In this document: in pieces, positions 16,524 to 25,150 of the stretch
How positions within the stretch are numbered: position 1 is the stretch's first letter
Layout: every line of letters starts with the position of its first letter
Program-made: the position numbers and the translations under genes
The notes under the pieces: model-generated
Databases searched by the model: none
What the model saw: only the letters and a program-made list of their open reading frames with translations
What the model was told of the DNA's origin: nothing
NCBI RefSeq assembly: GCF_001612945.1
Contig: NZ_BDBK01000001.1
Coordinates: 124,001-188,000, forward strand
Direction of reading: 5' to 3'
Origin: Nocardia inohanensis NBRC 100128
GTDB taxonomy: Bacteria; Actinomycetota; Actinomycetes; Mycobacteriales; Mycobacteriaceae
DNA: 64,000 nt

Positions 16524-16538
16524 TGACAGTAACTGTCA
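16524..16538. promoter_or_regulatory. Operator candidate upstream of TetR/KstD-like operon
   Basis: TGACAG-TAA-CTGTCA is a perfect inverted repeat with 6-bp arms, located between the TetR gene start (16445) and the end of the PAP2/kinase gene (16583). Size and position fit a TetR-type operator with autoregulation. Confidence 0.6.
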
Positions 16539-16582
16539 AGAAGGTAGGCGCAATCGACCGCGGGAGGGCGATGCGAACGAGT

Positions 16583-18145
16583 TCAGTGCGAGCGGAAGAT
16601 CTCGCCGAGCCACGGCGCGCGCCGGTGATGCGGCCGAATGCGTTCCGCCCAGCGCGGATTGGATTCGTCGCGGCGGTACACCGCGATCCGCCCCGCCATC
16701 GAATACCGCAGCCGCGTGGCCTTGCCGACCACCTCACCGTCGGTGGCCAGGGCTTCCGGAGCGGGCAATTGCACTGCCAGCTCCGGCATTTGGCGTTCGC
16801 CGTACACCTTGCTGTGCCCGATGGCGGACAGCAGCAGCGCCACCACCGCGCGCGTGCGCGACCAGCGCACATCGGCGCGCAGCCAGCGCACGTCCAGCAG
16901 GCCCGAATCGAGGCGGTCCCGGAACGCGGGCACCGCGCCGTGCGGGTGGTAAGGCCCGTTGCCGACGAACAGGAACCACACCCGCTGCCAGCGCCCGTCG
17001 ATCGAGATCTCGACCGGTTCGGCGCGCCGCAGCGTCACCACCAGCGCGGCGGCGAAGGCGGGCCATTTGCCCCAGCGACCCTGCCACTGCTCCCGCAACT
17101 GCACCAGGTCCGGATAGGTGCCCAGACTGGAGGTATTGATCAGATGCCGGGTGCGCGAACCGGTTCCGTCATCGAACTCGACGCACGCGATATCGACCGC
17201 GACGGCCTCGCCGGCCCCGGCCGCGTCGATCACCTCTTGCAGGTCGTACACCCCGAGATCGCGCGCGAAGTGATTGAGCGTGCCCGTCGGCACCACCACC
17301 AGCGGCAAATTGTGCCGCAGCGCCACGGCCGCGACCGCCGCCACCGTCCCGTCCCCGCCCGCGACGCCCAATGCCAGCACCGTCTCGGCGGGATGGGCCA
17401 GCAGCCCCTCCAACTGCTCGGTCACATCGATATCCGGCCGGGTCCGCAGCACGGTGGCGGCGGGCAGCGCGGCGGCGATATCGAAGGTCGGATCGTAATT
17501 CGGGTCTCCCGAAACCGGATTCACCATCATGAGCAGGCCCTTGCCGTCCACCATGGCGGGCGCTTCGCGGGCCGGGCGCGCGAGCGCCTCATCCGATTCC
17601 CGCACCGGCCACCAGCGCCGGGTCGCCAGCGCGACGCCCGACCCGACCGCCGCCCCGACCAGCACATCCGAAGTCCAATGCGCCCCGGTGTGAATCCGCG
17701 AGTAGGCGACCGTGGCCGCCAGCGGCGCGATCGCCAATGCGCTGCGCGGACTTTCGAGCGCCACCGCGGTCACGAACGCCGCCGCGCACGCCGCATGCCC
17801 CGACGGGAACGACGACGAAGTCGGCACCGGCACCAGCTGCCGATACCCCGGCAGCACCTCCGCCGCCGGCCGCCGCCGCGCCACCAACGACTTGAGCCCC
17901 GCGTTCACCACCAGGCTCGCGCCCCCGACCGAGACCGCGCCCCGCAGCCCCGCCCGCCGCAGCGTGCCCTTCCTGGTCGCCAGTCCCGCCGCGATAGCCA
18001 GCCACAGCGCACTGTAATTCGCGCTGGTGGTGAGCCGCAGCAACCCCTGATCGAGCACCGTCTCCGGCAGCCCGCCGACCCCCCGCTCGATCGCCCGATC
18101 GAACCGACCGACCCGCTGAAACTTCCGCCGTACCCAGCCACTCAC
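16583..18145 (-). CDS. PAP2 phosphatase - diacylglycerol kinase fusion protein
   Basis: A 520-residue fusion of two lipid enzymes. The N-terminal half is a PAP2 phosphatase: KSLVARRRP (motif 1), FPSGHA (motif 2) and SRIHTGAHWTSD (motif 3), embedded in several hydrophobic helices. The C-terminal half is a diacylglycerol kinase catalytic domain with GVAGGDGTVAAVAA and PTGTLNHFARDL. One half would remove and the other add phosphate on lipid substrates such as phosphatidic acid, diacylglycerol or prenyl phosphates. GTG 18145 was chosen since it starts just before the first predicted helices; a longer start at 18229 lacks a ribosome site. The gene is isolated, with a hairpin repeat upstream. Confidence 0.87.
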   Translation of the reverse strand: MSGWVRRKFQRVGRFDRAIERGVGGLPETVLDQGLLRLTTSANYSALWLAIAAGLATRKGTLRRAGLRGAVSVGGASLVVNAGLKSLVARRRPAAEVLPGYRQLVPVPTSSSFPSGHAACAAAFVTAVALESPRSALAIAPLAATVAYSRIHTGAHWTSDVLVGAAVGSGVALATRRWWPVRESDEALARPAREAPAMVDGKGLLMMVNPVSGDPNYDPTFDIAAALPAATVLRTRPDIDVTEQLEGLLAHPAETVLALGVAGGDGTVAAVAAVALRHNLPLVVVPTGTLNHFARDLGVYDLQEVIDAAGAGEAVAVDIACVEFDDGTGSRTRHLINTSSLGTYPDLVQLREQWQGRWGKWPAFAAALVVTLRRAEPVEISIDGRWQRVWFLFVGNGPYHPHGAVPAFRDRLDSGLLDVRWLRADVRWSRTRAVVALLLSAIGHSKVYGERQMPELAVQLPAPEALATDGEVVGKATRLRYSMAGRIAVYRRDESNPRWAERIRPHHRRAPWLGEIFRSH

Positions 18146-18214
18146 CCCATCGACCCTACCCACAATCCCTCCGATCCCAACCGCCCCACCACTTTTCGCC
18201 CCACCCGGAAACGA

Positions 18215-18277
18215 CGAGTGGCACACCACCGTGGAATTCGTCCGAATTCTCCACGCTGATGTGCCACTCGATGGTCG
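18215..18277. repeat. Dispersed hairpin repeat, copy 2
   Basis: Arms CGAGTGGCACA (18215-18225) and TGTGCCACTCG (18260-18270) are perfect. They enclose CCACCGTGG and an inner stem GTGGAATTCG/CGAATTCTCCAC with a 2-base bulge, followed by ATGGTCGG. Outer arms, the CACCACCGTGG flank and the GGTCGG tail match copy 1 at 6306-6370, while the inner loop differs. It lies 5 bases beyond the stop of gluD (minus strand), so it may also terminate that operon. Confidence 0.8.
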
Positions 18278-18282
18278 GCACG

Positions 18283-19173
18283 TTATGGGGCCGGGGTGGT
18301 GAGGGCCATGCCGGGCGGGGGAGTCACATCGGTTGCGGGGACGACTGTTCGGCCGCCGCGTTTGCGGGTGCGCAGCCAGCGCTCCACCACTGTGGCCACC
18401 ACGCTGAGGGTGTAATTGAGCGCGATCATGAGCGCCGCGATCACCAGCAGGGCGGGGATGGTGTTCTGTTCGGACGCGCCGAGCTGTTTACCGGCGCGCA
18501 CCACTTCGGGATAGGTGATGGCGTAGCCCAGCGCGGAATCCTTGAGCGCCACCACCATCTGCGAGATCAACGCCGGGAGCATCGCCGTAATGGCCTGGGG
18601 GAGCAGGATGAGCCGCATCAGCTGGCCCTTGCGCATGCCCAGCGCCACCGCGGCTTCGGACTGCCCGCGCGGCAGCGACCGGATGCCCGAGCGCACGATC
18701 TCCGCGATCACCGACCCGTTGTAGATGGTCAGCGCCGTCACCACCGCCGCGAGCGCGAGCTGATCGGAGGGAAAGACGTTGTACTGCGCGTAGATCGAGA
18801 ACAGGAAGATCATCAGGATCAGCACGGGAATCGCCCGCGCCACTTCGATGACGGTGCCCGCGACCGCCCGCACCACCCGGTGCTCGGAGAGTCGCAGAAT
18901 GCCGAAGACCATGCCGATCACCAGGGCGAACACGATCGACAGCAGCGCCGCGACCACCGTCCCGCGCAGACCGGGCAGCAGGTAGGTGGTCCAGATCTGC
19001 CCTTCCAGGAACGGCTTCCACTTCTCGGCGGTGAACTGTCCCTTGTCGGCCAGCCCGTCGTAGAGCTTCCACCCCAGCGCCAGCAGCGCCACCACCACCA
19101 GCACCGTGTACAGCAGGTACCGCAGTCGCGCCTTCGGCCCGGGTGCGTCGTAGAGAACCGAAGCCGAGCTCAT
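18283..19173 (-). CDS. gluD: Glutamate ABC transporter permease GluD
   Basis: A 296-residue permease of the HisM/GlnP amino-acid family. The segment RSGIRSLPRGQSEAAVALGM is the conserved EAA-type loop that docks on the ATPase. About five to six membrane segments and a basic C-terminal tail (RWLRTRKRGGR) are visible. It is the last gene of gluABCD on the minus strand and overlaps gluC by 4 bases (ATGA). In Corynebacterium this system imports glutamate and lies next to recAX, which matches the location here. The hairpin repeat at 18215-18277 follows its stop. Confidence 0.92.
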   Translation of the reverse strand: MSSASVLYDAPGPKARLRYLLYTVLVVVALLALGWKLYDGLADKGQFTAEKWKPFLEGQIWTTYLLPGLRGTVVAALLSIVFALVIGMVFGILRLSEHRVVRAVAGTVIEVARAIPVLILMIFLFSIYAQYNVFPSDQLALAAVVTALTIYNGSVIAEIVRSGIRSLPRGQSEAAVALGMRKGQLMRLILLPQAITAMLPALISQMVVALKDSALGYAITYPEVVRAGKQLGASEQNTIPALLVIAALMIALNYTLSVVATVVERWLRTRKRGGRTVVPATDVTPPPGMALTTPAP

Positions 19174-19850
19174 CGCGCCACCTCGTATCGTTTGGCCAGC
19201 CAGCCGAAGAGCAGACCGGTGGGCAGGGTCAGGATGACGAAGCCGGCGGCGAAGATGGCGCCGATGGCCAGCGGCATGGCCTCGTTCTCGGTCATGGTGT
19301 CCATCAGCAGCGCGGCCTCGGCCACACCGATCACCGAGGCGACCGTGGAGTTCTTGGTCAAGGCGATGAGCACGCTGCCCAGCGGGCCGATCACGGCGCG
19401 AAACGCCTGCGGCAGCACCACCATTCGCAGATTCTGGCCGAAGGTCAGGCCCAGCGAGCGGCCCGCCTCGGATTGCCCCATCGGCACCGTATTGATGCCC
19501 GAGCGCAGCGATTCACAGACGAAAGCCGCGGTGTAGACGCTCAATCCGATGACCGCGAACCGGAAGTTGTTCTCCGCCAGGTCGTTCGGGCCCGCGGGCG
19601 CGAGCCGCAGCCCGAGGGTCTGGTACAGGCCCAGCGAGCAGAACACGATGATCAGCGTCAGCGGCGTATTGCGGAAGATCGTGACGTACGCCGTGCCGAC
19701 CCACCGCGCCACCGGCACCGGCGACACCCGCATGGCGGCCACCACGGTGCCCAGGATCAGCGCCAGCAGCCCCGAATAGAGCGTCAGTTTGATGGTCACC
19801 CAGAACGCGTCGAGCAGCTGGGTGTGATAGTTCGAAAGCAAGTCGGTCAC
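19170..19850 (-). CDS. gluC: Glutamate ABC transporter permease GluC
   Basis: A 226-residue inner-membrane permease, partner of GluD. The docking loop RSGINTVPMGQSEAGRSLGL is clear, and IFRNTPLTLIIVF near residue 65 is typical of the His/Glu/Gln/Arg permease family. About five membrane helices are seen. The ATG at 19850 is the only good start; the stop overlaps the start of gluD. A strong hairpin separates it from gluB and may reduce transcription of the permease genes relative to the binding protein. Confidence 0.92.
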   Translation of the reverse strand: MTDLLSNYHTQLLDAFWVTIKLTLYSGLLALILGTVVAAMRVSPVPVARWVGTAYVTIFRNTPLTLIIVFCSLGLYQTLGLRLAPAGPNDLAENNFRFAVIGLSVYTAAFVCESLRSGINTVPMGQSEAGRSLGLTFGQNLRMVVLPQAFRAVIGPLGSVLIALTKNSTVASVIGVAEAALLMDTMTENEAMPLAIGAIFAAGFVILTLPTGLLFGWLAKRYEVAR

Positions 19851-19881
19851 GGCGAACGCGTCCCTCCGATCGAAATGCGAA

Positions 19882-19909
19882 GCGCGCCGGGTTCGAACAC
19901 CCGGCGCGC
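19882..19909 (-). terminator. gluB-gluC intercistronic hairpin (partial terminator or mRNA stabiliser)
   Basis: GCGCGCCGGG (19882-19891) and CCCGGCGCGC (19900-19909) form a perfect 10-bp stem with an 8-base loop, 10 bases after the gluB stop. Hairpins between binding-protein and permease genes commonly raise the relative yield of the binding protein; that role is inferred here. Confidence 0.7.
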
Positions 19910-19918
19910 CCCGTCAAC

Positions 19919-20752
19919 TCAGTTCCGGTCCACCTGCGGCGGCGCGGGGATCTCGAAGCCCGTGCCGGCGAAGTTCTTCTCCAGCGCGGCCTTCCAGGCG
20001 CCGGAGGTGATCATGGCCTCGATCGCGTCGTTGATCTTGCCGCGCGATTCGGAATCACCCTTCTTCAGGCCGATGCCGTACTTCTCGGTGGAGAACGGAG
20101 CGCCGACCACCTTCAGCGCGCCCGGCGACTGCGCCGCGTAACCACGCAGAATGATGTCGTCGGTGGTGACCGCGTCCACCGAACCGGACTTCAGCGCCTC
20201 CACGCACAGCGAGTAGGTGTCGTACTCCTGGAGCTGAACGTCCTTGGCGTACTTGTCCTTCACGTTCTGCGCCGGGGTGGAGCCCTTCACCGAGCACAGC
20301 TTCTTGTTGCCGTTCAGCGATTCCACGCCGGTGATATCGGTGTTGTCCGAACGCACCAGCAGCGACTGCCCGGTCTGGTAGTACGGGCCCGCGAAATCGA
20401 CCTTCTCCTTGCGCTTGTCGGTGATCGAGTAGGTGGCGACGATGAAATCGACCTGCCCGTTCTGGATCAGCGTCTCACGCTGCCCCGACGGCGACTCCTT
20501 GAACACGATGGCGTCCGGCTTCACGCCCAGCTTCTCGCCCACGTACTTGGCGACATCCACATCGAAACCGCTGTAGGAGCCGTCCTTGTTGCGCAGCCCC
20601 AGACCCGGCTGATCGAACTTGATGCCGACCGTCAGCTTGCCGTCGGCGGCGTGCTGGCTGGCGGTCTTGTCGCTGCCGCCACCGCAACCGCTGGCGACCA
20701 CGGCCAGCGCGACCGCTCCGACAGCGACGCGTAGCGCCTTGTTGAACCTCAT
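19919..20752 (-). CDS. gluB: Glutamate-binding lipoprotein GluB
   Basis: A 277-residue solute-binding lipoprotein. The signal peptide ends VVASGC with the lipidated Cys at residue 23, followed by a Gly-Ser linker. The SBP_bac_3 signature GFDVDVAKYVGEKLGV is near residue 63, and FIVATYSITDKRKEKVDFA near 108 is strongly typical of glutamate/glutamine binding proteins. Two cysteines (KLCSVKG and SLCVEAL) may form a disulfide. It would capture glutamate outside the membrane and pass it to GluCD. ATG 20752 is preceded by AGAGGGACTCCCG. Confidence 0.93.
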   Translation of the reverse strand: MRFNKALRVAVGAVALAVVASGCGGGSDKTASQHAADGKLTVGIKFDQPGLGLRNKDGSYSGFDVDVAKYVGEKLGVKPDAIVFKESPSGQRETLIQNGQVDFIVATYSITDKRKEKVDFAGPYYQTGQSLLVRSDNTDITGVESLNGNKKLCSVKGSTPAQNVKDKYAKDVQLQEYDTYSLCVEALKSGSVDAVTTDDIILRGYAAQSPGALKVVGAPFSTEKYGIGLKKGDSESRGKINDAIEAMITSGAWKAALEKNFAGTGFEIPAPPQVDRN

Positions 20753-20785
20753 CGGGAGTCCCTCTTCTCTCGTGAAAATCGGATG

Positions 20786-21553
20786 TCAGTGGCTCAGGAT
20801 CTTGCCGAGGAAATCCTTGGCGCGATCGGATTTCGGGGCGGTGAAGAAGGCGTCCGGATCGGTGTCCTCGACGATCTGGCCGTCGGCCATGAACAGCACC
20901 CGATTGCCGGCGCGGCGCGCGAAGCCCATCTCGTGGGTGACCACGACCATGGTCATGCCGTCCTTGGCCAGCTGCACCATCACCTCCAGCACCTCCGACA
21001 CCATCTCCGGGTCGAGGGCGGAGGTGGGCTCGTCGAAGAGCATCACCTTCGGATTCATGGCCAGCGCGCGGGCGATCGCCACGCGCTGCTGCTGACCACC
21101 GGACAACTGCGCCGGATATTTGTCCGCCTGATTGGCGATGCCGACCCGCTCCAGCAATTGCATGGCCTGCTCGCGGGCCTTGGCCTTGTCGGTCTTGCGC
21201 ACCTTGATCGGGGCGAGCATGACGTTCTCGACAATGGTCTTGTGCGCGAACAGGTTGAAGGACTGGAACACCATGCCCACATCGGCGCGCAATTTCGCCA
21301 GGGCCTTGCCTTCGGCGGGCAGGGTCACCCCGTCGATGGCGATCTCTCCGGAATCGATGGTCTCCAACCGGTTGATGGTGCGGCACAGGGTCGACTTGCC
21401 GGATCCGGACGGTCCCACCACGATCACGACCTGCCCCTTGGGCACTTCGAGATTGATGTCACGCAGAACGTGCAGCGAGCCGAAGTGCTTGTCCACATTC
21501 CGCATCGAGATCATCGGCGCGGACTTGTCCATGGATACGGCAGCGTCGGTCAT
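20786..21553 (-). CDS. gluA: Glutamate ABC transporter ATPase GluA
   Basis: A 255-residue ABC ATPase of the GlnQ family. Walker [10 protein letters not shown] is near residue 50, signature LSGGQQQR near 150, Walker [13 protein letters not shown] near 170 and the H-loop TH in [12 protein letters not shown] near 205. It drives GluBCD. ATG 21553 (MTDAAVS) was chosen, but ATG 21535 (MDKSAP) is also possible and neither has a strong ribosome site. It is the first gene of the operon, so the promoter must lie in the 182 bases shared with the divergent miaB gene. Confidence 0.92.
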   Translation of the reverse strand: MTDAAVSMDKSAPMISMRNVDKHFGSLHVLRDINLEVPKGQVVIVVGPSGSGKSTLCRTINRLETIDSGEIAIDGVTLPAEGKALAKLRADVGMVFQSFNLFAHKTIVENVMLAPIKVRKTDKAKAREQAMQLLERVGIANQADKYPAQLSGGQQQRVAIARALAMNPKVMLFDEPTSALDPEMVSEVLEVMVQLAKDGMTMVVVTHEMGFARRAGNRVLFMADGQIVEDTDPDAFFTAPKSDRAKDFLGKILSH

Positions 21554-21735
21554 GACCAGTGAACTTAGCCGCACTGTGCCCGAAATGCTCGTCTTTGGTC
21601 TCAGCCGGGGCTACTGTGCCGCCACTCGACACCCGCCTGTAACCGGGGATTGACGATGTGGTGACGCCCGAGACCCAGGTCACCGGAGACCCATGGGGTG
21701 GGCAGGCGCTCCGGGCGAGCCATTACCCTGGTTGG

Positions 21736-23310
21736 GTGAATTCGTCAGGGCAGGTTTCAGCACGTAGCGCGGTGGACGAGCGCGGTATCGGCGGCGCGGC
21801 CCGGACCTACGAGGTCCGCACCTACGGCTGTCAGATGAACGTGCACGACTCCGAACGGCTGTCGGGCCTGCTCGAGGATGCCGGATACACCCGGGCCGTA
21901 CCCGGCGCGACCGCGGATCTGGTGGTTTTCAACACCTGCGCGGTGCGCGAGAACGCCGACAACAAGCTGTACGGGACGCTCGGGCATCTCGCGCCCATCA
22001 AGGCGGACCGCCCCGGCATGCAGATCGCGGTCGGCGGGTGCCTGGCGCAGAAGGATCGCGACACCGTCGTGAAGAAGGCGCCGTGGGTGGATGTGGTGTT
22101 CGGCACCCACAACATCGGATCGCTGCCGGTGCTGCTGGAACGCGCGCGGCACAATGCCGAGGCGCAGGTCGAGATCATCGAATCGCTGGAGGCGTTCCCG
22201 TCCACGCTGCCCGCCAAGCGTGAATCCGCCTACGCCGGTTGGGTGTCGATCTCGGTGGGCTGCAACAACACCTGCACGTTCTGCATCGTGCCGTCGCTGC
22301 GCGGCAAGGAGGTCGACCGGCGTCCCGGGGACGTGCTGGCCGAGGTGCAGGCGCTGGTCGATCAGGGCGTCAGCGAGGTGACGCTGCTCGGGCAGAACGT
22401 CAACTCCTACGGCGTCTCCTTCGCCGACCCCACCGCGGAGCGGGACCGCGGCGCGTTCGCGAAACTGCTGCGGGCGTGCGGCAATATCGAAGGGCTCGAG
22501 CGGGTGCGATTCACCTCCCCGCATCCGGCCGAATTCACCGACGATGTCATCGAGGCGATGGCCGAGACGCCGAACGTGTGCCCGCAGCTGCACATGCCGT
22601 TGCAGTCCGGCTCCGATCGGGTGCTGAAGGCGATGCGGCGCTCCTACCGCTCCGCGAAGTTCCTCGGCATCATCGAGAAGGTGCGGGCCGCCATGCCGCA
22701 CGCGGCAATCACCACCGACATCATCGTCGGCTTCCCCGGCGAGACCGAAGAAGACTTCCAAGCCACCCTCGATGTGGTCCGGCAGGCGCGCTTCACCAGC
22801 GCCTTCACCTTCCAATACTCCATCCGCCCAGGCACTCCCGCGGCCACCATGCCCGACCAGCTGCCCAAGGCGGTCGTGCAGGAACGCTACGACCGGCTCA
22901 TCGAACTCCAGGAGCAGGTCTCCCTGGAGGGCAACCAGGCGCTGATCGGCACCACCGTCGAACTGCTGGTCGCCGAGGGCGCTGGCAAGAAGAACGCCGC
23001 TACCGCGCGCATGTCCGGCCGCGCCCGCGACGGCCGCCTGGTGCATTTCCGCCCGCCCGCCGACCCGGTTCCCGGCAGCGAGATCCGTCCCGGCGATGTC
23101 GTCACCATCGATATCACCGGCGCGGCCCCGCACTATTTGATCGCCGACGGCGCTGTGCTGTCCCACCGCCGCACCCGCGCCGGCGACGCGCACGAGAAGG
23201 GCATCACCCCGAAAACCGCCCCCATCGGCGTCGGCCTCGGCCTGCCGAGCATCGGCGCGCCCACCCCCGCCCCCGTCGCAACCGGTTGCGACGTAGGCTG
23301 CGGGGCATGA
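21736..23310 (+). CDS. miaB: tRNA-2-methylthio-N6-dimethylallyladenosine synthase MiaB
   Basis: A 524-residue methylthiotransferase that adds a methylthio group to i6A37 of tRNA, using two 4Fe-4S clusters and SAM. The N-terminal cluster cysteines lie in [22 protein letters not shown] and GGCLAQKD. The radical-[11 protein letters not shown] (CxxxCxxC) is near residue 176. A TRAM-like RNA-binding region follows, and an extra Thr/Ala/Pro-rich tail of about 60 residues ends the protein. GTG 21736 gives an N-terminus close to the family's; an upstream GTG at 21658 would add 26 residues. Its substrate modification i6A is made by MiaA, encoded 6 kb downstream. Confidence 0.95.
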   Translation: MNSSGQVSARSAVDERGIGGAARTYEVRTYGCQMNVHDSERLSGLLEDAGYTRAVPGATADLVVFNTCAVRENADNKLYGTLGHLAPIKADRPGMQIAVGGCLAQKDRDTVVKKAPWVDVVFGTHNIGSLPVLLERARHNAEAQVEIIESLEAFPSTLPAKRESAYAGWVSISVGCNNTCTFCIVPSLRGKEVDRRPGDVLAEVQALVDQGVSEVTLLGQNVNSYGVSFADPTAERDRGAFAKLLRACGNIEGLERVRFTSPHPAEFTDDVIEAMAETPNVCPQLHMPLQSGSDRVLKAMRRSYRSAKFLGIIEKVRAAMPHAAITTDIIVGFPGETEEDFQATLDVVRQARFTSAFTFQYSIRPGTPAATMPDQLPKAVVQERYDRLIELQEQVSLEGNQALIGTTVELLVAEGAGKKNAATARMSGRARDGRLVHFRPPADPVPGSEIRPGDVVTIDITGAAPHYLIADGAVLSHRRTRAGDAHEKGITPKTAPIGVGLGLPSIGAPTPAPVATGCDVGCGA

Positions 23311-24260
23311 GCGATCCGGACAACGTAGATCGCGCACGCCCCGGCGAGGATTCGCCGCAGCCGCGTGCCGCTCATGAACCCGCCGACCCCGGCGCGGCTG
23401 ATAACGCCGCTGCGCCAGGCGAATCCGGTGTGGACGGAAAGCTGATCGGTAGCGGCGAGCCCGGGGCGGCGGGTAAGGCTGCCCCGGGATCCGAGGCCGA
23501 TGACCGTGCGGATGCGGGTGGCTCCGCCGAGTCGGTGAACCGGTCCGCCACGGACGGCTCCAGCCCGAATGATGGTTCCCGTGCCACTCCGGGCAGTGGC
23601 GCGGAGTCCGAAAATGTAGCGGGACAAGACGGTACGGAGCGCGAAGCGGCGACTCCCGAAGCGAACGAGGAGAGTATGAAGGCGGCCGAGCACGACAGTC
23701 AGGACTTCGAGCAGTTCCGCACCGAGCTCGAGGCCGTGGAGCGCAAGATCGCCGGAGAGATCGATCCGGGCGTGCGCGCCATGGTCGTCGCCGGATCGGT
23801 GTTCCTGCTGCTGCTTTCGCTGGTCCTGCCGCATGCCGGCACCGCGCGCGGCTTCGATGTGCTGCTCTACGACGCCGCCGCCCAGACCGAGCACATCGGC
23901 CTGCCCTCACGCGTCTTCGAATGGTTCGTGGTCGTCTTCGGCATCGGCTTCTCGCTCGCTGCCCTGATCACCCGCCGCTGGGCGCTGGCCTGGATCGCCG
24001 TCGCCGGCTCCGCCATCGCCAGCGTGTTCGGCGTCTTCTCCATCTGGCACCGCCAGACCCCCGGCCTCGGCAACTACGAAGGCGCGGGCCCCGGCGTCGG
24101 CCTCATCCTCGCCACCGTCGCCGTCATGGTCCTGACCTTCCACTGGATCCGTGTCGTCTGGAGCCGCACCGCCGTCCACCTCGCCGCCGAGGAACAGCGC
24201 CGCATCAATGCCGCCCAGGCCGAGGAAGCCGACCGCAAGCGACTCTTCGGCGACAAGTAG
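23307..24260 (+). CDS. Rv2732c-like membrane protein with disordered N-terminus
   Basis: A 317-residue protein. Residues 1-130 are low-complexity (Asp, Ala, Gly, Ser, Pro). A short helix, [20 protein letters not shown], leads into about four hydrophobic segments ([75 protein letters not shown]). The C-terminus is a charged helix. The mycobacterial homologue Rv2732c also follows miaB; its function is unknown. The ATG overlaps the miaB stop (ATGA), so the two are translationally coupled. It shows no catalytic motif. Confidence 0.85.
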   Translation: MSDPDNVDRARPGEDSPQPRAAHEPADPGAADNAAAPGESGVDGKLIGSGEPGAAGKAAPGSEADDRADAGGSAESVNRSATDGSSPNDGSRATPGSGAESENVAGQDGTEREAATPEANEESMKAAEHDSQDFEQFRTELEAVERKIAGEIDPGVRAMVVAGSVFLLLLSLVLPHAGTARGFDVLLYDAAAQTEHIGLPSRVFEWFVVVFGIGFSLAALITRRWALAWIAVAGSAIASVFGVFSIWHRQTPGLGNYEGAGPGVGLILATVAVMVLTFHWIRVVWSRTAVHLAAEEQRRINAAQAEEADRKRLFGDK

Positions 24261-24270
24261 CTCCGCCGCG

Positions 24271-25056
24271 TCAGGCGCGTCCGAGGATGTACCGGCCGAG
24301 CAGGTCGTACTCCTCGGGTTCGATGCCGTCGTCGATGGGGACCGCCACCGCTACGGTGCCTTCTTCTTCGCCGACGAACAGCGCGGGGTCGTTGCAGTCG
24401 GCGAAACCGATCGCGTCGATGCCGGCGTAGGCGGCTCCGCCGCACCAACCGTGGTCTGCGACAACGAGATCCGGCATCGGTTCGCCGGCCTTCTCCAAGG
24501 CGGCCAGGGCCAGGCGGATCGCTTTGGGGGAGTGGGTGTGGATGGATCCGCCCGCGTCGGCGACGGTGTGCACGCCCTGGAAGAAATCGATTTCCAGCTG
24601 CTGGCGGCCGAATTTGGTGTGGCCTTCATAGGTTTCGCCGACACCCGATTCGATCACGGTGCCCCCGGCCGCGGTCAATGCGGCGGCCAGTTGCGAATAC
24701 AGCCGGGCCAGGGTGCGCGGATGGCCGGTCGCGAAGAATACGCGCTGCTTTTCGCGGAGCGCTTTGTCGAAACGGGCCGCGTAACGATCCAGTGCGGCGG
24801 CCGTGCATTCCGGATCGATGGTGTCCACGCCGAAACGGAAATCGAGCTGGGGGCTCACCCCGACTTTGCGAGCCATCAAATCGAGAATCGCGTCGTGAGT
24901 CCATTGCGGGCCCGGATTCAACCCGAACATGTAGTGCGGTTCCCGCTGGGCCAGGCGGCGGTAATGCTCGAGGTTGTTCTCGCGCGGCGTCGCCACCTGC
25001 CCCGCCATTCGGGTCGCCATCAGGTGCTCGATCAGGTCTTCCCGGCTCGGTCCCAT
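24271..25056 (-). CDS. Phosphatase-like conserved protein
   Basis: A 261-residue soluble protein that I know only as an actinobacterial conserved family often labelled phosphatase. The visible conserved pieces are FATGHPRTLARLYSQLAAAL in the middle, HTHSPKA, and VVADHGWCGGAAYAG. They contain many His, Asp and Cys residues that could bind metal. No classical HAD, PHP or histidine-phosphatase motif is complete, so the label is tentative. It is convergent with the Rv2732c-like gene (10 bases between stops). Its start is 94 bases downstream of the DUF349 gene on the same strand, so the two may share a transcript. Confidence 0.55.
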   Translation of the reverse strand: MGPSREDLIEHLMATRMAGQVATPRENNLEHYRRLAQREPHYMFGLNPGPQWTHDAILDLMARKVGVSPQLDFRFGVDTIDPECTAAALDRYAARFDKALREKQRVFFATGHPRTLARLYSQLAAALTAAGGTVIESGVGETYEGHTKFGRQQLEIDFFQGVHTVADAGGSIHTHSPKAIRLALAALEKAGEPMPDLVVADHGWCGGAAYAGIDAIGFADCNDPALFVGEEEGTVAVAVPIDDGIEPEEYDLLGRYILGRA

Positions 25057-25150
25057 GCATGGACATTAACCGCGACGGACGACATCCGCCGGTCCGTTTG
25101 CGCCGCAAGCGAACCCGGCCCCGCCGCGGTGGCGGGGCCGGAGAGCCGGC

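Noticed and set aside
23580..23605. Third copy of the hairpin repeat (GTGCCACT...AGTGGC)
   Set aside because: It lies within the coding region of the Rv2732c-like gene and lacks the flanks and spacing of the two real copies.
24271..25056. Assignment as a specific histidinol or PHP phosphatase
   Set aside because: No complete catalytic motif of those families could be found; kept as phosphatase-like only.
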